Shown: positions 43,853 through 50,896 of the stretch, piece by piece
Position numbering within the stretch: the stretch's first letter is position 1
Layout of the letters: each line of letters starts with the position of its first letter
Origin: Clostridiales bacterium oral taxon 876 str. F0540
Lineage (GTDB): Bacteria; Bacillota; Clostridia; Clostridiales; Clostridiaceae
Direction of reading: 5' to 3'
NCBI GenBank assembly: GCA_000466585.1
Contig: KE993482.1
Span: 51,426-115,425, forward strand
Length of the DNA stretch: 64,000 nt
Position numbers and translations under genes: made by a program
Notes under the pieces: model-generated
What the model was told of the DNA's origin: nothing
The model's database searches: none
Seen by the model: the letters and a program-made list of their open reading frames with translations, nothing else

Positions 43853-45151
43853 ATGAAGAATAATAGATACGAACTCATTACATATAATGATAAAGAAAAA
43901 AAGATATTGTCTAACACTAGATTAACTGAAGAAGAAAAAGAACTGATAGATAGCCTTAAAAGCATTTTCAAAAACAAAATATTTTATTCTATAATTGAAG
44001 ATTTATATAAGTTTTGCAAAAACGATTATTCTACTTCCCAATTAGCTCAAATATATAAAGTTGGCGTTAGACAAATTCAAAACATTTTAAAAGAATTAAA
44101 TTTAAATAATTATAAACCCAAGAAACAAGCTAATATTAATAACGTTGAAAATGAAGTAAAGCTAAAAAGAACATATTCTTATAGCAAGTATGTTGATTTA
44201 CCAGATAGATTAGTAGAGTTTTTAAATTATCTTTCTGTAATTAAAGGCAAATCCAATAATACTATTGACGGGTATAAAATAGAACTATCTCTGCTATTTA
44301 GATTTCTTAAACTTTCAAAAAATGATAAAAATAAAAAATTAGATTTCGAACAAATTTCTATAAATGATATTGATGATAATTTTATAAAAAGCATTAAACT
44401 ATCAGACTTTTATGCGTTTCTATCATTTGCAGAAAGCGAAAGGAATAACAGTTCCTACGCAAGAGCAAGGAAAGTAGCTGCAATTAAATCCTTTTTTAAA
44501 TATCTTTATACAAAAACTAAAATTCTAAAGGAAAATCCAGCTTTAGAGTTAGAAACTCCTAAAATAAGCAAAAGAAACCCTATTTATTTAACTTTAGATG
44601 AAAGCAGAAACTTATTGGATACTACTATCAATAATGATTCAAAACATTCAAGCCGCGATTTCTGTATCATAACATTATTTTTAAACTGTGGATTGCGTTT
44701 ATCTGAACTTTGCAGTATAGATATTTCAAAAATAAAAGGTGATACTCTGACCATTGTTGGTAAAGGAAATAAAGAAAGAACTGTATACTTAAACGAAGCT
44801 TGTATAAGTGCTATTTCAGAATATATGAAGGAAAGAATGCTTATAGATATACCTCTCGAACAAAAAGATGCACTTTTTATTAGTGAAAGAAAGCGTCGTA
44901 TAAATAAGCGTACTGTGGAACTAATAGTAAAAAAATATATTAGTCTTTCCGGCCTTACGAATTTAAAATATACTCCCCATAAATTAAGGCATACGGCAGC
45001 AACCTTGATGTACAAGTATGGGAATGTAGATATTAGAAGTCTTCAGATGATTCTAGGTCACGAAAATATATCTACCACTCAAATCTATACGCATGTTGAT
45101 GATGAGAGATTAAGAAATGCTGTAAAATCAAATCCGTTAAATACAAAGTAA
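43853..45151 (+). CDS. Tyrosine recombinase with N-terminal helix-turn-helix extension
   Basis: XerC/D-like site-specific recombinase. The SAM-like core-binding domain begins near residue 113 (DLPDRLVEFLNYL, GKSNNTIDGYKIELSLLFRFL). The catalytic domain has Arg282 (CGLRLSEL), Lys304 (VGKGNKER), His376 and Arg379 (PHKLRHTAA), His403 (LGHENIS) and Tyr412, so it is complete. The first 110 residues are extra for the XerC family and include a likely helix-turn-helix at about 58-82 (STSQLAQIYKVGVRQIQNILK). 432 residues instead of about 300-330. A lexA-linked recombinase is known in Clostridia; the extension is not something I recognise. Target site unknown. Confidence 0.85.
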   Translation: MKNNRYELITYNDKEKKILSNTRLTEEEKELIDSLKSIFKNKIFYSIIEDLYKFCKNDYSTSQLAQIYKVGVRQIQNILKELNLNNYKPKKQANINNVENEVKLKRTYSYSKYVDLPDRLVEFLNYLSVIKGKSNNTIDGYKIELSLLFRFLKLSKNDKNKKLDFEQISINDIDDNFIKSIKLSDFYAFLSFAESERNNSSYARARKVAAIKSFFKYLYTKTKILKENPALELETPKISKRNPIYLTLDESRNLLDTTINNDSKHSSRDFCIITLFLNCGLRLSELCSIDISKIKGDTLTIVGKGNKERTVYLNEACISAISEYMKERMLIDIPLEQKDALFISERKRRINKRTVELIVKKYISLSGLTNLKYTPHKLRHTAATLMYKYGNVDIRSLQMILGHENISTTQIYTHVDDERLRNAVKSNPLNTK

Positions 45152-45191
45152 AAACAGGAAAGGTTTTAGTTCCCCTCCTGTTTTTACTTTG
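45144..45191. terminator. Bidirectional terminator after the recombinase
   Basis: CAAAGTAAAAACAGGA (45144-45159) pairs perfectly with TCCTGTTTTTACTTTG (45176-45191). It includes the recombinase stop codon and serves the converging cysteine-rich gene too. Confidence 0.88.
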
Positions 45192-45202
45192 AAAGAATAT
45201 TA

Positions 45203-45574
45203 TTATGTATTTTTGTAAATTAAAAGTCCCGGATACTGCTCAACAAGCTTGCCTTGCATTTCTTCTCCAGATTCAACCAAGTCTTTTAATTCTGAAATAT
45301 CATCTATGTAATCCCAAAATTCATCGTCATAACTTAAGATTTCATTAGCTTGCTCATGAATGTTGTTTATCTGTTCATTTTCATTCATATCTTGATCGTT
45401 TTCAAATACTTCATCAATCTTTACAGCTCGGATATCATAACCTTCCATTTCTAAACACTTACCGCAGTTATCACATTTCTTACTCGGATTTAAATCACAT
45501 ACATCACATTCATTGCAATCATTACACTTCTTATTTTTATCGAAAATACAAAGATCATTTTTAATCATCTGCAT
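45203..45574 (-). CDS. Cysteine-rich acidic protein of unknown function
   Basis: I do not recognise a named family. The 123-residue protein has eight cysteines in its first 40 residues (9, 17, 20, 23, 26, 34, 37, 40) in repeated C-x2-C spacing, a pattern fit for zinc or iron-sulfur binding. The rest is strongly acidic (EVFENDQDMNENEQ, SYDDEFWDYIDDISELKDL) and has no membrane segment or signal peptide. GGAG stands four bases before the first ATG and ten before the second (third codon), so either may be the start. It is divergent from lexA and has a good promoter next to a LexA box. Confidence 0.75.
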   Translation of the reverse strand: MQMIKNDLCIFDKNKKCNDCNECDVCDLNPSKKCDNCGKCLEMEGYDIRAVKIDEVFENDQDMNENEQINNIHEQANEILSYDDEFWDYIDDISELKDLVESGEEMQGKLVEQYPGLLIYKNT

Positions 45575-45600
45575 GCAGCTCCTTAAACATTATAATAAGA

Positions 45601-45629
45601 ATTATATCAAAATAATTTTCTTTAATCAA
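45601..45629 (-). promoter_or_regulatory. Promoter of the cysteine-rich gene
   Basis: Read on the minus strand: TTGATT (45629-45624) and TATAAT (45606-45601) with 17-bp spacing. The LexA box lies 9 bp upstream of this -35 box. Confidence 0.65.
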
Positions 45630-45637
45630 CTTAAATT

Positions 45638-45651
45638 AGAACACTTGTTTG
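45638..45651 (+). promoter_or_regulatory. LexA (SOS) box between lexA and the cysteine-rich gene
   Basis: AGAACACTTGTTTG fits the Gram-positive LexA box CGAACRNRYGTTYG apart from the first base and one inner position. It overlaps the -35 box of lexA, as expected for autorepression. Confidence 0.75.
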
Positions 45652-45677
45652 ATATTTCATAATTTATATGCTATAAT
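45649..45677 (+). promoter_or_regulatory. Sigma-A-type promoter of lexA
   Basis: TTGATA at 45649-45654 and TATAAT at 45672-45677 with 17-bp spacing. Transcription would start only about 20 bases before the TTG start codon. Confidence 0.75.
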
Positions 45678-45705
45678 TTAATTAAAGATTGAGAGGTGTT
45701 AATTC

Positions 45706-46314
45706 TTGTTAGAAAAAAAACGTGACAAGCAAACTGAAATATACGAATTTATGAAGTCCTTTGTACTTTCTAAAGGATATCCTCCTTCAGTTAGAGAAAT
45801 ATGCGAGGCTGTTGGTCTTAGATCTACTTCTACAGTGCATGGTCACTTAGAAAGATTGGAAAGAAAAGGTCTTATAAGAAGAGATCCAACCAAACCAAGA
45901 GCTATTGAATTAATTAAAGATAATGTAACCAAAAGAGAAATAATCGATATACCAGTTGTGGGTAAAGTTACAGCCGGCCTCCCTATTTTAGCAGTTGAAA
46001 ACATCGAAGATACTTTTTCAATACCATTTAACTACATAAGAAGTAATAAAGAACTGTTTATTCTTCGTATTTCCGGAGAAAGCATGATCGATGCCGGTAT
46101 TATGGATGGTGATTTAGCTATCATAGAAAAAGACAGTGTAGCTTCAAATGGAGATATTGTTGTGGCGTTGATCGACAATGAAGCCACAATAAAAAGATTT
46201 TTCAAAGAAAAAAATTATATCAGACTCCAACCCGAAAATCAAACTATGTCTCCTATCATTGTTGATGACTGTAAAATACTAGGTAAACTAGTTGGTTTAT
46301 ATAGAACTTATTAA
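45706..46314 (+). CDS. lexA: SOS-response repressor LexA
   Basis: Represses DNA-damage genes until RecA filaments promote its self-cleavage. The N-terminal winged helix has VREICEAVGLRSTSTVHGHLERL. The cleavage site Ala90-Gly91 lies in GKVTAGLPIL, the nucleophile Ser126 in RISGESMIDAG and the base Lys163 in ATIKRF; the Ser-Lys distance of 37 equals that of other LexA proteins. A TTG start follows GAGAGGTG. 202 residues. LexA boxes are seen at its own promoter and at recA. Confidence 0.97.
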   Translation: MLEKKRDKQTEIYEFMKSFVLSKGYPPSVREICEAVGLRSTSTVHGHLERLERKGLIRRDPTKPRAIELIKDNVTKREIIDIPVVGKVTAGLPILAVENIEDTFSIPFNYIRSNKELFILRISGESMIDAGIMDGDLAIIEKDSVASNGDIVVALIDNEATIKRFFKEKNYIRLQPENQTMSPIIVDDCKILGKLVGLYRTY

Positions 46315-46317
46315 AAT

Positions 46318-46349
46318 AAAAAAGAGAAGATATCTTCTCTTTTTTATTT
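46318..46349. terminator. Bidirectional terminator between lexA and the ynbB-like gene
   Basis: AAAAAAGAGAAGA (46318-46330) and TCTTCTCTTTTTT (46333-46345) form a near-continuous palindrome with A and T tracts on both sides. Confidence 0.9.
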
Positions 46350-47627
46350 TAATATTTTTGATAATGAAATCAAAATACCTATTTTTGCATGATCAAAGGT
46401 AAGTCCACCTTGAAGATATGCTATATATGGTTCTCTGATTGGTGCATCAGCTGAAAGTTCAATTGATGATCCTTGTATAAAAGCACCCGCCGCCATAATT
46501 ACCTGATCATTGTAGCCCGGCATATCCCATGGTTCACATTGAACAAAGGAATCTATTGGAGATCCTGCTTGAATCCCTTTGCAAAAGTTTATCAATTTTT
46601 CTTTATCATTGAATTTTACAGCTTGTATAATATCGCTTCTTTTATCATTAAACTTTGGCAGGACTTCAAAACCAGCAAGTTCCATTATTCTTGAGCAGAA
46701 TACTGCACTCTTTACAGCTTCTATGGCAATATGTGGTGCAAGAAATAAGCCTTGATATAAAAGTCTCATTACGCCAAATGTCGAACCGCATTCACCGCCT
46801 ATTCCAGGAACAGTAAGCCTGTATGCGGCTTGATCAACATATTTTTGTTTACCAGCAATATATCCTCCAGTAGGAGCAATACCACCGCCAATATTTTTAA
46901 TTAATGAACCGGCTATCAAATCTGCTCCCACATCTGTAGGCTCATACTTATCAATTAGTTCACCATAACAATTATCTACAAAGCATATAACATTAGAATT
47001 TATTTCTTTAATAAACTTAATTACTTCCTCAATCTCTGATATTGTTAAGGACTTTCTCCAACCGTAACCGGTTGAACGCTGAATGTGAACTATTTTTATA
47101 GTCCTATCCTCTTCTAAATTTTTCTTAACTGATTCAAAGTCTATTTCACCATTCTTAGTTAAGTTTATCTGCTTATATTTAACTCCATATTCAATTAAAG
47201 AACCAATATTCTCGTTGCCACTTATCCCTATAATATTATGAAGTGTGTCGTATGGGGTTCCGCATATCGACATCATAGTATCGTTTGGTCTTAAATTACC
47301 AAATAATGCAGCTCCTATAGCATGTGTTCCATTTACAAAATGAGGTCTAACTAAAGCACATTCACAGTTAAAAACTCTGGCATAGACCTTATCCAAACTA
47401 TCTCTTCCTATGTCACCATAGCCATAACCAGTAGAATTAGTAAAATGAGAATCACTTATTCTCTCCTGCTGAAAAGCATTTAATACTTTTAACTGATTAT
47501 ATTCTCTTATTTCATCATAGTACTTAAACTCCTCTTCAACATCTTTAATCGCTTTGTTGTATAAATCTATAACTTCATCATTTATTTTATATTGCTCTTT
47601 TAAAAGCATAGTAGTATTCTTAAGCAT
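46344..47627 (-). CDS. Methionine gamma-lyase/aluminium-resistance family PLP protein (YnbB-like)
   Basis: PLP-dependent fold-type I protein of the Cys/Met-metabolism-related family annotated as aluminium resistance protein. Visible are SHFTNSTGYGYGDIGRD near the start, VRPHFVNGTHAIGAALFG, CFVDNCYGELI with the PLP-pairing aspartate, and the likely PLP lysine in GSLIKNIGGGIAPTGG. Length 427 is typical. In Bacillus ynbB also lies near hfq-miaA, so position supports the family. The true substrate is unknown; the aluminium label is historical. AGGAGGT precedes the ATG. Confidence 0.85.
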   Translation of the reverse strand: MLKNTTMLLKEQYKINDEVIDLYNKAIKDVEEEFKYYDEIREYNQLKVLNAFQQERISDSHFTNSTGYGYGDIGRDSLDKVYARVFNCECALVRPHFVNGTHAIGAALFGNLRPNDTMMSICGTPYDTLHNIIGISGNENIGSLIEYGVKYKQINLTKNGEIDFESVKKNLEEDRTIKIVHIQRSTGYGWRKSLTISEIEEVIKFIKEINSNVICFVDNCYGELIDKYEPTDVGADLIAGSLIKNIGGGIAPTGGYIAGKQKYVDQAAYRLTVPGIGGECGSTFGVMRLLYQGLFLAPHIAIEAVKSAVFCSRIMELAGFEVLPKFNDKRSDIIQAVKFNDKEKLINFCKGIQAGSPIDSFVQCEPWDMPGYNDQVIMAAGAFIQGSSIELSADAPIREPYIAYLQGGLTFDHAKIGILISLSKILK

Positions 47628-47714
47628 AAAATAATTACCTCCTGCATTAAATCAACCTATTTCACTGTAAATTGACAATATTCACGTAAAGCACTAAATA
47701 ATATTAACACATAA

Positions 47715-47747
47715 AAAAAGAATAGGCAATTAATGGCCTATCTTTTT
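47715..47747 (-). terminator. Terminator after hfq (minus strand)
   Basis: Read on the minus strand, AAAAAGATAGGC pairs with GCCTATTCTTTTT with one bulged base, followed by more T residues. It ends the mutS-mutL-miaA-hfq run before the ynbB-like gene. Confidence 0.8.
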
Positions 47748-47758
47748 ATATAATCCTA

Positions 47759-48007
47759 TTAAACTAATTCATCTTCACCAGATTGATTATTGAATAATAT
47801 TGGTTTTAACGGAGTTATTGTTGATACTGCATGCTTATAAATAAGCATTTGTTTGCCATCGCAGTCAAGCACAACTGTAAAACTATCAAAACCCTTAACA
47901 TTACCCCTTATTTGGAACCCATTAGTTAAATATATAGTTACAGGTATTTTACTCTTTCTTGCTCCATTTAAGAAAATATCTTGCAAATTATTTGCTGTTT
48001 TGTTCAT
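47759..48007 (-). CDS. hfq: RNA chaperone Hfq
   Basis: Sm-like hexamer that binds small RNAs and A- or U-rich RNA. The Sm1 motif LTNGFQIRGNVKGFDSFTVVL and Sm2 motif QMLIYKHAVSTITP, with the YKH signature, are clear. The 82 residues lack a long C-terminal tail, as in Gram-positive Hfq. GGAGGGG lies upstream. It follows miaA as in most bacteria. Confidence 0.97.
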   Translation of the reverse strand: MNKTANNLQDIFLNGARKSKIPVTIYLTNGFQIRGNVKGFDSFTVVLDCDGKQMLIYKHAVSTITPLKPILFNNQSGEDELV

Positions 48008-48077
48008 TTAGTTCCCCTCCAAATAAAAATTTATTTTAAATATTTATTCTATAAATATTATAAAACTCCTTTAATTT

Positions 48078-49016
48078 TTATAAATTCTTTGACTTATTTA
48101 TATTTTGCATTATGTATTCTACTATGTCTGCTTCATTATTAAAATCATCTTTATTTATCCATAAAGCTCTGTTATCTTTTCTGAACCAGGTTAGCTGCCT
48201 TTTAGCATAATTCCTGCTTCCTTTTTTTATCATTTCAATGCTTTCTTCAAGTGTCAGCTTTCCTTCTAAGTAAAATAGTATTTCTTTATACCCTATTCCC
48301 TTCATTGACTGCATATCTGAATTATATCCCATATTCTTAAGTTTAATAACTTCTTCTATAAGACCTTCCTCAAGCATCTTATCAACTCTTTGGTTTATTC
48401 TTTCATACAATTTTGCTCTATCCATTGTTAACACAAAATAATATATATTATAGGGAATATTATATATATCCTCTTCCTTGATAAACTCGCTTATGGTTCT
48501 CCCGGTAGATTTATATACCTCTAAGGCCCTCATAACCCTTTTTGTGTCATTTGGGAACAGTCTACTATATGATTCAATATCAATATCCTTAAGCATATAA
48601 TGCAGATAGTCTTTGCCTTTTTCCTCCAATATTAGTTCGAGTTGTTTCCTATACTCTTCATCTTTTGAGGCGTTTGTAAATCCATAATTATAAATAATTG
48701 AATTTATATATAACCCAGTTCCTCCTACAAGCATAGCAAATTTATTTCTGCAAATAATATCGTTTATTGCCTCTTCGGCACATTCTTTAAATCTAGCTAC
48801 ACTAAACTCTTCATTCGGCTCAACTACATCAATTAGATGATGTGGTATCCCCTTCATTTCTTCAGTTTTTATCTTTGCTGACCCAATGTTCATGTGCCTA
48901 TAGATCTGCATAGAGTCTGCTGATATTATTTCGCCATTTATCTTTTTTGCTAGTTCAACAGATATAGAAGTTTTACCAATCCCTGTTGGTCCTGCAAGTA
49001 TAAACAAATCTTTCAT
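48078..49016 (-). CDS. miaA: tRNA dimethylallyltransferase MiaA
   Basis: Adds a dimethylallyl group to N6 of A37 in tRNAs reading U-starting codons; MiaB at 54 kb then methylthiolates the product. The P-loop GPTGIGKTSISVELA, the ADSMQIYRHMNIGSAK segment, HHLIDVVEP and VGGTGLYI are family-defining. Length 312 is standard. GGGGGAGG precedes the ATG. It lies 30 bases after mutL in the same direction. The allyl donor comes from the pathway of dxr and ispG in this window. Confidence 0.97.
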   Translation of the reverse strand: MKDLFILAGPTGIGKTSISVELAKKINGEIISADSMQIYRHMNIGSAKIKTEEMKGIPHHLIDVVEPNEEFSVARFKECAEEAINDIICRNKFAMLVGGTGLYINSIIYNYGFTNASKDEEYRKQLELILEEKGKDYLHYMLKDIDIESYSRLFPNDTKRVMRALEVYKSTGRTISEFIKEEDIYNIPYNIYYFVLTMDRAKLYERINQRVDKMLEEGLIEEVIKLKNMGYNSDMQSMKGIGYKEILFYLEGKLTLEESIEMIKKGSRNYAKRQLTWFRKDNRALWINKDDFNNEADIVEYIMQNINKSKNL

Positions 49017-49046
49017 TTTGTCCTCCCCCTACTTTTAAAAGGCTTA

Positions 49047-50879
49047 TTACTGTATCCTTTTAAATCTTTTTTCTAATTCATTTAAAGTTATTTTAATAAT
49101 GGTAGGCCTTCCATGAGGACAAGTAAATGGATTATCAATAAATCTAAGTTCACTGATTAATGAATTCATCTCTAATATAGATAATTTATCATTAGCTTTT
49201 ACAGCCGATTTACATGCCATGGTAGCTATTCTATCATACTTTACTTCGACAGTCTCCCCAGAACCCATGGACTTAAGATTATCTATTATGCTTAAGAACA
49301 GATTTTTCACCTCTATGTTACCTAATATTATAGGAACTTCTCTTATACTTATAGTATTCTCTCCAAAAATATCAATGTTAAAACCTGTTTTATTAAATAT
49401 TTCTTTATTTTCTAGATAAATCAAAAAGTCATCACCGCTCATTTCAAGCACCAAAGGTAAAGAAAGCATTTGGGATACTACCTGACTTTCTCTTACTTTC
49501 TTTAAAAACTTTTCAAACATTATTTTTTCATGAGCAGCATGCTGGTCAATAATATATAACTCCTCTCCTCCTTGAGCAAGGATATAGGTATTATTGAATT
49601 GTCCGATAACTGTTAACTCATGAAACTTTGCTTCCCTTACATTCAAATTTGGTGATTCTTTTAGTGTAGTCAAATTGCTTTCACTAATAGTATTATTATA
49701 GGTAATATTATTTGAAGGCATATTACCATATATATTTTCATTATAAATTCTTTCTCTATCCGTTTTAACCTCATATACAGATAAATTACTATTTATATCT
49801 ATTGGCATTTGAACAATAGTTTTTTCAATAGGCTCCGTGTTAAAACTAAAACTTTCAAACTCACTGTTTTGAATGCTGAAAGAATCCTTTAAACTCTTCC
49901 TTAATGTTTCATGTACCGAATCAAAAACAAGTTTAAATATAAACCTCTCATCTTTGAACTTTATTTCTGATTTTGTAGGATGAACATTAATATCAATTAA
50001 CTCAGGAAAAATATCAAGGAAAACTACAAAAAAAGGATACTTATTAATAGTTAGAAAAGACTTAAAAGCACTTTCTACTGCAGTAGTGATTAATCTATTT
50101 TTTACATAACGCTTATTAACAAATACACTTTGGTTATTTCTGCTTCCTCTGCTTATTTCTGAATTGCCTATATATCCATATACTGAAGCAACATCAGTGT
50201 GTTTTTCTATCTCAGTAATATTATCGCTTATGTTCTTACCGTAAATAGCCCTTATTGTATCACTTACTTTGCTGGTTGGGATAGTAAACAATGTTCTATT
50301 ATTATTACTGAAAGACTTAAAAGATACATTGGCATTAACCAGTGCCAATCTTTGAATGATATCACTAATAAGAGCTGATTCTCTTTGCGGTGATTTCATA
50401 AACTTTAATCTTGCAGGGACATTGTAAAACAAATCATTAACCTCAATAGTAGTTCCTATATTGCAACCTGCATCTTTAAAATAATTTATGCTCCCACCTG
50501 ATATTGATATTTCCTTTCCATATTCAAATTCAGAGGTTCTGCTTCTTAATATAACATTAGATACTGCAGCTATACTAGCAAGGGCTTCTCCCCTAAAGCC
50601 AAAAGTATTGATTTTATAAATATCATCGATGATGTTAATTTTACTTGTTGCATGAGGCAAAAAAGCCTTTTGCATATCATCAGGATGAATACCTTCACCA
50701 TCATCGATAATCTTTATAGATTTCTGACCGCCTTCTTGTATTTCTATAGTAATATTTTTACTACCTGCATCAAGGCTATTTTCTATTAATTCTTTTACAA
50801 CGGAATATGGTCTCTCAACCACTTCCCCGGCTGCTATTTTATTAGAAGTATTTATATCTAATATATTAATTCTTTTCAA
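49047..50879 (-). CDS. mutL: DNA mismatch repair protein MutL
   Basis: Mismatch-repair ATPase and nicking endonuclease. The GHKL ATPase domain shows IENSLDAGS, DDGEGI and TFGFRGEALASIAAV. The C-terminal domain has DQHAAHEKIMFE, CKSAVK and CPHGRPT, the metal-binding endonuclease motifs found in bacteria without MutH. So strand incision is probably done by MutL itself. Start is TTG with AAGGTGATA upstream. 610 residues is normal. It begins 17 bases after mutS. Confidence 0.96.
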   Translation of the reverse strand: MKRINILDINTSNKIAAGEVVERPYSVVKELIENSLDAGSKNITIEIQEGGQKSIKIIDDGEGIHPDDMQKAFLPHATSKINIIDDIYKINTFGFRGEALASIAAVSNVILRSRTSEFEYGKEISISGGSINYFKDAGCNIGTTIEVNDLFYNVPARLKFMKSPQRESALISDIIQRLALVNANVSFKSFSNNNRTLFTIPTSKVSDTIRAIYGKNISDNITEIEKHTDVASVYGYIGNSEISRGSRNNQSVFVNKRYVKNRLITTAVESAFKSFLTINKYPFFVVFLDIFPELIDINVHPTKSEIKFKDERFIFKLVFDSVHETLRKSLKDSFSIQNSEFESFSFNTEPIEKTIVQMPIDINSNLSVYEVKTDRERIYNENIYGNMPSNNITYNNTISESNLTTLKESPNLNVREAKFHELTVIGQFNNTYILAQGGEELYIIDQHAAHEKIMFEKFLKKVRESQVVSQMLSLPLVLEMSGDDFLIYLENKEIFNKTGFNIDIFGENTISIREVPIILGNIEVKNLFLSIIDNLKSMGSGETVEVKYDRIATMACKSAVKANDKLSILEMNSLISELRFIDNPFTCPHGRPTIIKITLNELEKRFKRIQ

Positions 50880-50896
50880 AATATCACCTTCATGTC

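Noticed and set aside
46344..47627. Calling the ynbB-like gene a proven aluminium-resistance determinant
   Set aside because: The label comes from an old family name; the sequence shows only a PLP enzyme fold of the Cys/Met metabolism type.
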